A DNA stretch of 64,000 bases, taken from NCBI GenBank assembly GCA_030268105.1, contig BSDZ01000101.1, forward strand, positions 2,566,001 through 2,630,000, in the 5' to 3' direction. The notes below the pieces were generated by a model. It had not been told where the DNA came from. It saw only the letters and a list, made by a program, of their open reading frames with translations, and ran no database searches. The stretch is from Volvox africanus. Its lineage: Eukaryota; Chlorophyta; Chlorophyceae; Chlamydomonadales; Volvocaceae. The position numbers and the translations under genes were made by a program. Below are positions 22,149-33,754 of this stretch, piece by piece (positions within the stretch are counted from its first letter, which is position 1; the number at the start of each line of letters is the position of its first letter).

Positions 22149-22502
22149 TGTAGCAGTCCTTTTCAGAATACTACTAGATTTGTGCGGAAGCGTAGCTTTT
22201 GTAGATTTAGAGATAGCTCGCAAGTAAGTTAGCGTCGCGAAGTTGTACATCTATTGGGAATAGTTGGTGACAGCGGAGTCTTGAACTCCGAACAATTAGT
22301 ATTGTGATACTAAATTGTCAGGCCTTAGGTCTTCACCAGGGTGACTTTAATATTGGCTCACCTAGCCAAGATGTACGGCAATCTTCTTTGCCAATCGCGA
22401 AGTTTACTCGTAGTTAGTTTTTGGTTAGGCATCATGCTTATTGCATGATTGCCTACCGCTTTATCTGGGCCTATTTCTCTAAGGTAAATGTTGTTTCCTA
22501 CA
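22149..22502 (-). repeat. 5' LTR of element D (354 bp)
   Basis: Partner of 17945-18298. On the minus strand its CTGCTACA end is followed by a TGGTAGCGAGGGTC primer-binding site, which sets the orientation. Confidence 0.95.
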
Positions 22503-24334
22503 TGACCGATCGCCTTCACGAGTAAGAAGTTTTCTGGTGCGGAGATTCGCTACACCACCGGGGAACAGGAGCTTCTGGCAGTACTGCATGCTTCAAAGGA
22601 ATGGCGCTGTTACCTCGAGGGACGCCCATTTACTTTAAAAACTGACCACAAGCCCCTAACGTTTTTGCAAAGCGTTCTGACATTGAACCGCCGTCAGGCT
22701 GGGTGGATGGAATACCTAGCTAGGTTCGACTGCACCTGGGAGTACATTTCTGGTAAATTGAATATTGCCGATGCTCTCAGTCGACATCCGTCGCTACACA
22801 CTGCAATTTTGGCAGCGCCCGTCTTACGACCGCATAACGAGGAGGTGCCGATCGCGACGGACCTCGTGGAGCGGTTGAAGGTTGCCTACAACGCAAACGC
22901 CTGGTTCTCGGAGCCGGCTAATGTAGAAAACCTTTGCAAGCAGAATGGCCTTTGGCTACGGACGGAGGGTGCAGCTACACAAATCGTCGTTCCGAACGAC
23001 AACGCGCTACACTATGATATCCTTGCGCGGTTCCACGAGGACCCATTAGCAGGACACCCTGGTAGCAAGCGGTTGGTCGAGTTGGTGCAACGTTCATTCT
23101 GGTGGTCTCGCTTGGCTAACGATGCGGTGAACTTCGTACAGACATGCAGTCTGTGCCAGCACAATAAGGCTTTGTCCGGTAAGGGCCATGGGTTGTTGCA
23201 ACCGTTGCCTGTCCCGGATGCGCCTTGGAAAAGTGTTTCCATGGACTTTGTAGTCGCGCTGCCCAAAACTGGGGGGGATATGATGCGGTGTTCGTAATGG
23301 TCGATCGGCTGACTAAGATGGTCCACCTAGCACCATGCACATCGTCCTGCACGGCTGAGCAAACGGCATGATTGTTTTTCGACAATGTGGTTCGGTTACA
23401 CGGTGTTCCCAAAAACGTGATCTCGGACCGCGGTGGGCAGTTCACGTCCAAGTTTTGGGAAGCGCTCTGCAAGCTAGTTGGCATGCGCGTCAACCTGAGC
23501 ACAGCATACCACCCACAGACTGATGGTCAAACCGAACGCACAAACCGCACGTTGGGTGATATGTTGCGCAATTATGCTGGTCGCACACCCCTCATTTGGG
23601 ATACGTTTTTGACTGCGGCAGAATTCACGCTTAACAACGCTGTTAACCGCTCTACAGGCAAAAGTCCATTCTTTCTTAACTACGGGTTTCACCCCGCGCT
23701 ACCCATGTGGCGTGAGTTGGAAGTGAACGTGCCTGCTGCTAAGCTTTTTGCCAAGTCTTTTATGTCCCGAATCACAGACGCAAAGGCGTGTTTGGATGCG
23801 GCGCAGCAACGAACGACGGAGTACTACAACAAATCCAATCAGGATGTGACGTTTTCGGAAGAGCAACTCGTGTTGCTAAGCACCAAGAACTTGCATACCT
23901 TGGCCAATGGATCCCGAAAACTCTTACCCCGCTGGATTGGTCCATATCCTGTCGTGCGCATGGTCGGGAATGTGGCTGTTGAGCTTGCATTGCCCGCTAA
24001 TATGACCATTCACCCCACGTTTCACGTATCGCTTGTCCGTCCTTCTCATGGTACGGAACCCGTCCCTGAGTCTGCTAACGCCCCCACAGCGATCGAACCA
24101 GTTCCCGAGACCTGGATCGCTGGCAAACAGAAGTTTTACGATGTGGAGCGGGTGTTAGATTATCACGCACGTCATGTGGGCCGACACCGACGTAAGCGGA
24201 CAGTACACGAGTACTTGGTCAAGTGGACAGGGTATACCAGCGAGCACAACTCGTTGGAACCGGCACGCAACTTCTCGCAGGACATGAAGCTGCTGCTCGA
24301 AGAAGCCCGCAAACGTGCCACGCAAGCCCAATGA
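22503..24334 (+). pseudogene. element C RNase H, integrase and chromodomain
   Basis: Continues pol after element D. It holds RNase H (TTGEQELLAVLHA, TDHKPLTFLQS, ADALSRHPS), the integrase zinc site (HPGSKR..CSLCQHNK) and DDE core (MDFVVALP, SDRGGQF, GQTERTNRTL), then FHVSLVRP and a chromodomain (YDVERVLDYHARHVG..EYLVKWTGYTSEHN). A one-base loss near 23270 shifts frame, and TGA at 23369-23371 replaces an Arg codon of G. A polypurine tract (CGGGAGGGAGAATAA) precedes the 3' LTR. Confidence 0.9.
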
Positions 24335-24393
24335 CCCCTGCAGTCGATGCTGTATGAAGCAGCAAGGACGCTGCATACGGGAGGGAGAATAAT

Positions 24394-25238
24394 TGTTGTG
24401 CCACGGTTCGTTTCCCGCCGATGCGTAGGTGAATGTGATGCTACGAGGCGAAGTGCTGTTTTGATGAATGCATGAATGATCGATGCATATAAATGAACTT
24501 GCATGACATAAATGTATTCGCATACATTTATATATGTATTTGGCATGTTACCATTATCCATCGCGACATCGCATCGTGGCAAATCCGCCTAGCATGCATG
24601 AAATCCCGAATCATCGAAGTGTGCATTATGCTCGTGCTACAAAACGATAGGTAATATTATTTGATATAATATTACTTCATTACAGCACACGTTGAGAGCG
24701 CCGCACTCGTCGCGATACATGCCTTGCAACCGAATATCGTTATTCGGACCCTTGCATCATGCGAATGCCGGACAGGCTTATCGATTGTTATCCGTGAACA
24801 TCGCCTATGTGCAGTAGGGTTGTCACACTTAGGAGGATCGGCCTCCTAGTGTGAGTCGTCCGGCGTCGTGATGCTGCGAGTATAACAGATGCGAGGACGG
24901 CTAAGTAAGACAAGACATTCAATACCGGAGAACACTCGTGTGTTCTACACTATTACATTATTACTGCTAAACGTTCTTCTACTTAGCCCGAGCTAAGCCT
25001 GAACTTCGCTTATCACCGCTGCGTGATGATTGCTTGCTTCCGGTGCTGACGGCGATTACGTCTATTGCATCACTTTGGTCTGTAAGATTGTAAGTTATAT
25101 ATCTTCTTGTCTTGAAGTCTTCCGCTGTCTCTGTTTGCTCGCGCTTGCCTTGCTGTACTTGCAAGTGCTCGCGCATTGGTGTCGAAAGCCTTCAGACGCG
25201 CAGATACTTATGAGCAAACCCGAAGGAGAGGTACAACA
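24394..25238 (+). repeat. 3' LTR of element C (LTR2, 845 bp)
   Basis: An uninterrupted LTR2 from TGTTGTGCC to GTACAACA, followed by the ACAAG target duplication. Confidence 0.95.
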
Positions 25239-27846
25239 ACAAGCAGTCCATGGGCACCCTGTCGTGGCATACGAACAGCTCCCTCACGCATGACTGGCTT
25301 GGGTTCAGTTTGCGCGCCCATTGTGGTCGCAGCAAAGTTAACCATAGGCAGCGCCTCAGCTCTGCCCCCCTCTCGTGTGACATCTGGTACCCTTCGACAG
25401 AGTCCCCTTTGCATAAGGGTGGCAGACTGCAATGTCGAAGCGCGCATGGTACTACAGTAATGTCAAAGACCCCAATACGTACGGCGCAGTGTCAGCAAGA
25501 TTTTCAGCACGTACGGACGGGTCACAACACGCAGAGGACCTAGCAACAGGTTAAGGGTAATCCTGCCCAGCAACGGGACATTTACTCCCATACATGAGAG
25601 TAACCTGTACCCAATTCGATGAATGTGGGGGCATCCCACGGCATTCACCTCTGCATAATAGGTGAAGTCATCTATGGCACGGCAAGTGCCTTCAGTGTAC
25701 GGCCAGCAAGACCGACCTGAATAGCTGGGAGACAATTCAACGACTGTGGGGGCATCCCACGGCATTCACCTCTACATAATAGGTGAAGTCGTCTATGGCA
25801 CGGCAAGTGCCTTCAGTGTACGGCCAGCAAGACCGACCTGAAAAGGCAAAATCCGACGACTGTGGGGGCATCCCACGGCATTCACCTCTGCATAATAGGG
25901 GAAGTCGTCTATGGCACGGCAAGTGCCTTCATTGTACGGCCAGCAAGACCGACCTGAATAGCAAGGACAACAGCGGAACTCCCAAGGTGGGCTGTAAACT
26001 AGCAAAAGCCCTCAGCAGGAGGTTCATACCAAACATCAGCAGAAAAGGGCAGTCCGGGCAACGGAACTGGCATTCCCTCCATATCCACACCATCAAACGC
26101 CACGGTGACCGGTGCAAACCAGGAGACACGCTGCACACCCTTTAGCAGAGCCTCAACCTTGCGCTGGCTATAGGCAGGGAGCAAAACACATGCAGCGGTG
26201 TCTGGATATTGACGTGTACTCCTGTACAAAGTAAGCTGTACAAACAGCTCACATAGGGATGAGGGGATGAACATAACGGTACTTTTCAAGGACCAGAAGA
26301 CAACAATGCCTTCATAGCTGGTCATACAAACGACCACCAACTACACGTTTGTTCAACATTCCGGGTGGAATCAACTCCACATCAATCCGGGCAATCCCCT
26401 ACCTTGGTCACATGGCCAAAGGCGGCAACAATGGGCAATCCTTCGTGAGGTGGTCCGCCGTACACCTCCAGCACACATTGGCCGTCTTCCGACGCTCCAG
26501 CTCGGAGCGCTTGCAATCCCACTTCGGCAAGAAGGGGTCCTCCGTGCGCATCCGCTTTGCACGGGGGTGGGAGTTTTGCACTACAGCCGCCGACGGCGCA
26601 CCTCCCCGCTTTTTGCTCTTGTCTGGACCAGAGCTTGGGCCTGCGCCCGCTGATCCACGGGCTCTGGTGCCTGAACCACCACAAGCACCACGGCGCCGCT
26701 CTGTGCGCATGACCGTCGCAGCCGACGTAGGGCGCACAGCACCAAGGTCATGATCGTTGGTTACAGCTTCATCAGTCGGATCCTGTGCTTGCACAGCATT
26801 TGCACGAGGGGCAGGTTTAGGATCATCCTGACCAGCGAGGAAACGTACCTCAGTTCCCCGAGCAAATTTTACCAAGGCATCGTATGTCCGGAACGGTTCT
26901 CCAGATAAATCAGCAGCACACCATTTTGACAGAGTCTTCGTCAGGCCGCGCTGAAACCAAAAGATGCGATCTCCTCGGAGAAGTTCGCAATGGGTGTCAT
27001 TAGTGCTTCGAAGCGTGACTGGTACGCAGGTACATTTTCATGTGCACGCATGTAATATGTGCCTTGCGCCAATGCCTTACGGGCCTCAACATTACGTGCA
27101 TGTACCTCCGTAGCAAATCGTGCAAGCAATGCAGCAATCAATTCATCGAACGTGAAGTCACTCCGTGCAGTGGTCCACTTGTCATACCAATCTTTCGCCA
27201 CGCCCGAGAGGGTGTTGCCGACGAAGAGACATTTAATACCATCATTTCCACCACCATGGACCGCCTGCAGGTACTTGTTAGTATCGCACACATATGCACG
27301 AGTTGCATCAGCAATACTACGTCCGGGGGTCCTAGGCTTCTCATCATACGCAATATGAAGCTTAGGCACAGGGATCGTGAGTTTCATCACCTCAGGAATA
27401 CTGGCGTGGTCCTGTATTTGAGGCGACAGCAGACCCCGTTGATCCACAGCTCCATCTATAGTCGTAGTGGCGACAGTACTCTTCAGGATGGCGAGCAAGT
27501 ATAGCGAATACGTGCTCAGCTGGTCCCAATCTTAGTAGTCCGTGTGATCAAAGTCTCCACTGGTCAAAATGTAGATTATAACCAGGAAATATCACAAGCA
27601 GTGCCGGACAACTAGATTCACCTGCAACTCAGAGCGCAAGCTCCCATAACTAATGCAGGCAACTCTAAAAGGACAGCAGCAATCACAAACCGGAAGTAAC
27701 GGCGTCCAAAATGGCACGTCCAAGTTCTTTGGCAAAGATGTCTAGAGAGCTACGTCGACCATCGTCGACAATCACCAAAGTGAGAACTTATTTCCGATTT
27801 AGCACCGTGAGACAGTCAGGCAACGAACCTGTCTCTCTACCAAATT
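25239..27846 (-). pseudogene. element E Gag, pol N-terminus and protease, badly decayed
   Basis: On the minus strand a primer-binding site (27842-27828) precedes a Gag N-terminal segment (27498-26941: SIPEVMKLTIPVPKLH, YLQAVHGGGNDGIKC, FATEVHARN). A zinc-knuckle segment follows (26875-26408: CWRCTADHLTKDC), then the pol N-terminal region (about 26340-26000) and a broken protease. The remnant of the gag-end TAG is followed by GGGATTGCCCGG, matching the junction in A, C and G. The protease active-site region is present three times in tandem. Confidence 0.8.
25624..25960 (-). repeat. tandem triplication of the protease segment in element E
   Basis: Three units of about 98 conserved bases start at 25624, 25745 and 25861 (spacing about 121 and 116). 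Each is the complement of the QVGLAGRTLKAL..DDF-like protease stretch, with the catalytic DTGA codons already damaged. No other copy in the window has this expansion. Confidence 0.9.
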
Positions 27847-28663
27847 TGTTGTATCCTTCCTTCCTCAATCATGCACTGAAATCTGCACGTCTGGATTGTT
27901 AGCTAAGTGCACACCAAGCTTACGAACAGCAAGGCGATCCAATGCAAGTAACGTGACAGCGGAAGACTCAGCAACAAGGATGGATCCAACTTACAATAGA
28001 CTTCGATTACAGATAGGTAGTCGGCCGTCAGACCCCGTGGGCAATGTTCATCATCCGGCTGAAGATGCTATGCTTAAATAGCTCGGGCCGAATATAAATG
28101 AGTAAAACGTATATAATAGAATCAAATTGAGTTAAGTACGCGAGTACTTGATCCAAAGTAGCGTCGAGCCGACTTCGGTCTCTAGGCGGCCGTCCTCGCA
28201 CCTATCACGTCGTGATACCGATGTGCAGTACAGGTCTCACTGGATTTCGATCTCAAGTGTGAGTACCTTCGTAGCACTGTTCTAAATACCGCGTAATCCG
28301 TGATATTAATGAATGCAACGCATGCAATATGCGAAGGTCCGAATATCGATATTCAGTTGCCGACCCAACCATCGCAATCGTCGCATTCTCGCATACGCAT
28401 ATGGTTTATGACACGGATGAGGTAATAGTATTTAAAGTATTATTACGTGGGATATTATGCCAACAGATAGATCGCGCATTAATTATCAGCCTTGAGTCAA
28501 ACATGTTGACCGACAGCGCGATGTCATAGGTGATAATGCGACATGCCTGATTAGCTAGATATACTCAAATATATCATGCTCATATGATTATATCATGCTT
28601 CATAATGCTCGAATGTATTGCAGCCTACTTCGGTGTGAACGGTGATCGAACCGGCGTACAACA
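27847..28663 (-). repeat. 5' LTR of element E (LTR1, inverted, 817 bp)
   Basis: Starts TGTTGTATCC after the complement of the primer-binding site TGGTAGAGAGACAGG (27828-27842). It ends CGGCGTACAACA at 28663, directly against gag of element F. Confidence 0.9.
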
Positions 28664-29129
28664 CTCTCCCGCACACCTCAGGCAAAGATTAGCGAAATTC
28701 CGACGGTCAAACTCTGAACGTCGGCACTCCCACTTCTGCATATAGGGATCCTCTGTCCGGGGCTTTTTAATACTAGGAGCCGCGTTCTGCATTGCAGCTA
28801 CAGTCGGCGTGCTCCCCCTTCGTTTCCCTTTCACGTGGCCCGAGCTTGGCCCAGCTCCTGCAGACCCACGGTTACTTGGGCTTTGGCGTCCGCGAGCGTC
28901 ATACCGTCTTTCCTTTCGAACGGTAGTTGCGGCCACCACAGGGCATTGACGATCGGGACCCTGGTCCTTCGGTGTCGACTCCCAAGGTAGTTCCTGCGCT
29001 CGCATCGCGTGAACGTGAGGATTAATTTGCTTAGCGTCCTTACCAGCCAAATTCCGAACCTCCGCACCTCTAGCGAAAGTTACTAAGGCATCGTAAGATT
29101 GGAATGGAATTCCATTAAGGTCAGTGGCG
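28664..29129 (-). pseudogene. Gag of element F, C-terminal part
   Basis: Homologous to A Gag from its FARGAEVRNLAGKDA region (A residues about 250-390): GKDAKQINP, RGSAGAGPSSGH, KPRTEDPYMQKWECRRSEF. It ends at CLRCAGE, cut by the LTR1 at 28663. The left half is across element G at 37844-38562. Confidence 0.85.
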
Positions 29130-29963
29130 TGTTGTGCTACGGTTCGTTTCCCGCCGATGTGTAGGTCGATGCGATCCTACAAGGCGAAGTGTTATCTTAA
29201 TGAACGCATGAATGACTATTGCATATGAATGAACCTGCATGATATAGATGTATTCGCATACATTTATATATGCATTTGGCATGTTATCATTATCCATCAC
29301 GACATCGCATCATGGCAAATCCGCCTAGCATGCATAAAATACCGAATCATTGAAGTGCGCATTATGCTCGTGCTATGAAATGATAAGTAATATTATGTGA
29401 TATAATATTACTTCATTACAGCACATGTTGAGAGCGCCGCACTCGTCGCGATGCATGCCTTGCAACCGAATATCGTTATTCGGACCCTTGCATCATGCGA
29501 ATGCCGGAAAGGCTTATACGTTGTTATACATGGACATCGCCTATACGCAGTAGGGTTGTCACACTTAGGATCGGCCTCCTAGTGTGAATCGTACGGCATC
29601 GCGATGCTACGAGTATAACAGATGCGAGGACGGCTAAGCAAGATAAGATATTCAACACCGGAGAACACTCGTGTGTTCTACATTACTATTGCTATACGAT
29701 ATTCTACTTAGCCCGAGCTAAGCCTGAACTTCGCTAATCACCGCCGCGTGATGATTGCTTGCTTCCGGCGCTGACGGCGATTACGTTCATTGCACCGCTT
29801 CGATCTGTAAGACTGTAAGTTATATCTCTCTTCGTCTTGAAGTCTTCCGCTGTCTCTGTTTGCTCGCGCTTGCCTTGCTGTACTTGCAAGTGCTCGCGCA
29901 TTAGTGTTGCAAGCCTTCAGACGCGCAGATACTGATGAGCAAACACGAAGGTGAGGTACAACA
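29130..29963 (+). repeat. 5' LTR of element G (LTR2, 834 bp)
   Basis: TGTTGTGCTACGG start and GAGGTACAACA end. A primer-binding-like TTGTTATCGAGACAGG follows, in which TGG has become TGT. Confidence 0.9.
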
Positions 29964-30396
29964 AATTGTTATCGAGACAGGTTCGTTGCCTAACTGTCTC
30001 TCTTTGTCTAATCGGAAGTAGGTTCTTTCTATGGCGAGTTCCAGCGACGAACCACGAGGACCGCTAGATACTTTTGCCGAAGACCTAGGCCGCGCCGTTT
30101 TGGACGCCGCCGCTTCCAGTTTGTAATGTTGTGTAAGTGTATGCTCTGAGTCGCAGGTAATCTCAGTGCACCGGCATTGCTTGCCGCGGCGACTGAGACC
30201 GGCTTTCGTCCGGACCATCTGGCGACTCTCATCGCCCAAACTACGGAGATCAGGACTCAGCTGGGCAAGTACTTGCTGAGTTTACTGAATCTTCTCAAGA
30301 GTACTGTCGGTAGGCTCACCGAATCGCGTTGTACTCTTGCCTTTGCGATAGAAGTCGGCTTCTATTACGCAAATCTAGGGTATCGCTTCGTGCTCC

Positions 30397-31632
30397 ATAT
30401 CCGTGGAACACGATGATACGCCGCACACTAGCCTAGCTAGCCAACCCGATTTTGTTGTGGCTGCTAGAGCGCCGGATAGAGGTCTTGAGACTGTTGGCAC
30501 GCGAGCCACTCAAGAGCCCCTTGTCCTTCAGACCCCTGCTCACTTTATTGTGCCGCATTCAGCAGTTAACACCAATATGGACAACACTGCTGGACCAAGG
30601 GTTCTGCCATTACCTCAAGCTCGAGGGCATGATGACATCCCTGAGGTGATGAGATTGTCAATTCCCGTTCCTAGGCTCAATATCTCGCTAACTGAAAAGA
30701 CACCAGGACATAGCATAGCCGATGCAACTCGTGCGTACGTGCGTGACGCTAAAAAGTATCTCCAGGCTGTTCATGGTGGCGATAATGATGGTATCAGGTG
30801 TCTCTTCGTTGGTAACACCCTCGAGGGCTCAGCGAAGGACTGGTATCGCGAATGGACCACCGCCCGGGGCGACTATACTTTTGACGAGATGATCGCCGCT
30901 TTGCTCGCACGGTTCGCTACTGAGGTTCAAGCACGTGATGAGGAGGCTCGTAAGGTTTTGGCAGCCGGTAGCTACCACATGCGTCGGGGTGAAAATGTAC
31001 CTGCGTACCAGTCACGCTTTGAAGCACTTGTGACCCCCATTGCTGATCTCTTTGAAACCGAGCGTGTCTTTTGGTTTAAGCGAGGCCTGACGAAACTTTT
31101 GGCTAAATGGTGCGCTACTGACTTGGCTGGGGTGCCGATCATGTGGTATGATGCCTTGGTCACTTTTGCTAAGGGTACGGAGATATGACTCCTTGCCGGT
31201 GAGGAAGAAGTCAAGTCCGTCCCTCGTGCAAATGCCGTGCAAGTGCAGGATCCGCTTGGGGAAGCTGTAGCTCTCGACCAGGAACTTGGAGCGACCCGCC
31301 CCACGCCTACTGCCGTTACGCGACGTAGCAACCGGCAACGCCAGGCACGCGGGGGCGCTAGCTCGGGTGTCCGCGGGTCAGGAGGAGCAGGTCCGAGCTC
31401 GGACCCGGCTAAGAGCAGGAAACGTGGTGGTGCGCCGTCGTCGGCAGCCGCACAGCGCTCTGACCCCAATGCGAAGCGGACTCACACGGATGACTCGTTT
31501 ATGCCAAAATGGAATTGCAGTCGTTCCGAGTTCGAACGTCGGAAAGCAGCCAATGTTTGTCTACGGTGCGCGGAGAGTCATCCTACGAAAGATTGCCCGT
31601 TACTGCCACCATTTGTACCTCAGCCGAAATAG
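30397..31632 (+). pseudogene. Gag of element G, start codon lost, one nonsense codon
   Basis: Aligned with C (ATG-TCT-GTG-GAA), the start codon here is ATA at 30397. The frame then runs through the Gag domain (KYLQAVHGGDNDG, CLFVGNTLEGSAKDWYREW, FATEVQARDEEAR, RRGENVPAYQSRF) to TGA at 31185-31187, which replaces the Arg codon of C. It resumes in the same frame to a complete knuckle CLRCAESHPTKDC and TAG at 31630-31632. Confidence 0.9.
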
Positions 31633-31671
31633 GGGTTTGCCCGGGTTCCTGCGGAGGGGGCACCACCCGGG
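31630..31671 (+). promoter_or_regulatory. putative UAG readthrough signal (element G)
   Basis: TAG, G, then after seven bases CCCGGGT (31640-31646) with ACCCGGG (31665-31671). Layout is identical to C, and pol follows in the gag frame. Confidence 0.6.
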
Positions 31672-32737
31672 AATTCTGAACTAACGCGTGGTCCGTGGTC
31701 ATCCTTACGGCCAGCCGTGAAGGCATTGTTGCCTTGCGTACTTGGACACATCGAGCGAGTCATTGCGCGACGCATCACGCTTGACGGACGCACGGGACTT
31801 CTCTGCTTCGATCCGCTGTGTAATTTGTTTACACCTCGCCGTCCCCTGTCGTCTATCGATCTGTCTAACCACGTGGTTTTGTTCATCCCCTCATCTCTGC
31901 GTGAGATGTCGGAACAGTTGGCCGTTTACAGGAGATGTAGGCGTCAATATCCAGGCACCGCTGCATGTGTATTACTCCCCGCTTTCTGTCGGTGCAAGGC
32001 AGAGGCATCGTTAAGGGGTATGCGGCGTGTCCACCGGTTCGAGCCGGGCACCGTTTTGTTTAATGGTGTGGATCGGGAGGGTATGCTGGCTCCGTGGCCA
32101 GGCACATCCTACTCGGTTGACGTTTGGTACGAAGCTCCTGATGAGGGTGCCGTAGGTTACGGACCCGCCCTAAGTGCACTAACGTTATCTGCTGGGCAGT
32201 CGCTCGTAGATAGCCGTGTCCCAGTGGTTCAGATCGGTTTGAATGGCCGTACTCTGAAGGCACTTGTTGACACCGGTGCCAGTGACGACTTCATCTCTGT
32301 CGCAGAGGTGAATGTGCTGGGGTTGACCCCAGAGTCGTCTGATTGTCCACAGGTTACCCTTGCTGACGGGGGTAAGCATCCCATCGTGGGCAGGATTACC
32401 CTTAGCCTATCGTTAGGCCCTTTGCATGTTGTGACCCGGCCGTACGTGCTGCAGGGCTTAGCAGAGACTGCACCGTACATAATGGGGTCTTCGACATTAC
32501 GACAGTACCGTGCACGCATCGACATGGAGACCGCAACCCTGCATATGTGCAAGGGTACTCTGTCGATTAAGGTACCTTTCCTGTCGTTCGAACATGTCAC
32601 ACCAAAGGAGGGCAAAGCTGAGGCGGTGCCTATGGTTAATTTCGCTGTGACCGCAATGGCCGCGCGAATCGAACCAGAGCTAGTCAGGCGTAAGGAGGCC
32701 GTCCGTTTGTTACGGAAGGGTGCCCACGGACTGCTTT

Positions 32738-33556
32738 TGTTGTGCTACGGTTCATTTCCCGCCGACGCGTAGGTCGACGCGATCCTACGAGGCGAAGTGC
32801 TTTTGTGATGAAACGCATTACATATGAATGAATCTGCATGATATAAATGTATTCGCATACATTTATATATGCATTTGGCATGTTGTCATTATCCATCGCG
32901 ACATCGCACCATGGCAAATCCGCCTAGCATGCATGAAAGCCCGAAGCATTGAAGTGCGCATTATGCTCGTGCTACGAAACGATAAGTAATATTATCTGAT
33001 ATAATATTACTTCATTTAAGCACACGTTGAGAGCGCCGCACTCGTCGCGATACATGCCCTGCAACCGGATATCGTTATCCGGACCCTTGCATCATGCGAA
33101 TGCCGGAAAGGCTTATACGTTGTTACGAGTAGACATCGCCCAGTAGGGTTGTCACATCTAGGATCGGCCTCCTAGTGTGAATCGTACGGCACTGCGATGC
33201 TGCGAGTATAACAGATGCGAGGACGGCTAAGTAAGACAAGACATTCGATACCGGAGAACACTTGGGTGTTCTACATTACTATTGCTATACGATATTCTAC
33301 TTAGCCCGAGCTAAGCCTGAACTTCGCTAATCACCGCCGCGTGATGATTGCTTGCTTCCGGCGCTGACGGCGATTTCGTCCATTGCATCATTCCGACCTG
33401 TAAGACCGTAAGTTATATCTCTCTTCGTCTTGAAGTCTTCAGCTGTCTCTGTTTGCTCGCGCTTGCCTTGCTGTACTTGCAAGTGCTCGCGCATCGTTGT
33501 CGAAAGTCTCCAGACGTGCAGATACTTATGAGCAAACACGAACGAGAGGTACAACA
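32738..33556 (+). mobile_element. solo LTR2 inside element G pol (819 bp)
   Basis: Starts TGTTGTGCTACGG, ends GGTACAACA, with duplication GCTTT at 32733-32737 and 33557-33561. The same family as its host element, so family 2 was active after G inserted. Confidence 0.95.
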
Positions 33557-33754
33557 GCTTTTGAGGCCGCGGGTGGGCTGTTCTGCCACCACCGCGCAGA
33601 TTTCTGTGGATCCTGAGGTTGAGGCCCTACTGTCGCAGTATGAGGACGTCTTTAAAGATATCCCTGGCCTACCACCTATGCGTCCTGTTGATCACACAAT
33701 CCCTCTCATGCCTGGAGCGCAGCCTACGGCCCGGCCAATGTACAGGTTGAGTCC

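Larger units (their letters stand above)
17945..22502 (-). mobile_element. element D: third-family chromovirus deletion derivative
   Basis: It has 354-bp LTRs at both ends, differing at only about five positions by my reading, and a perfect duplication TGACC (17940-17944 and 22503-22507). On the minus strand a primer-binding site starting TGGTAGCGAG follows the 5' LTR, and a purine tract (AGAGGGGCGGGA) precedes the 3' LTR. The interior is one continuous frame, gag, UAG, NPPY domain, UAA, then protease fused to integrase tail and chromodomain. Catalytic RT, RNase H and integrase are absent. Recent and non-autonomous. Confidence 0.9.
12776..25238 (+). mobile_element. element C: Ty3/Gypsy chromovirus, family 2 (LTR2)
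   Basis: Bounded by LTR2 copies at 12776-14434 and 24394-25238, with a perfect 5-bp duplication ACAAG (12771-12775 and 25239-25243). Removing it rejoins the pol of element E. It contains a solo LTR1 in its 5' LTR and element D inside RNase H. The RT core is deleted at about 17481 and several stops and frameshifts are present, so the copy is dead. Confidence 0.9.
11279..28663 (-). mobile_element. element E: minus-strand LTR1 element, interrupted by element C
   Basis: Read on the minus strand: 5' LTR (28663-27847), primer-binding site (27842-27828), gag and protease (27500-25239), interruption by C, a short pol remnant (12775-12094) and 3' LTR (12093-11279). The LTR outer flanks do not share a duplication: GTACG (11274-11278) against CTCTC (28664-28668). 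The left flank is element A and the right flank is element F, so at least one end was reshaped after insertion. Confidence 0.8.

Noticed and set aside
25624..25960. CRISPR-like array
   Set aside because: Repeat units are about 98 bp with 18-23 bp linkers, are derived from protease coding sequence, and the genome is eukaryotic.
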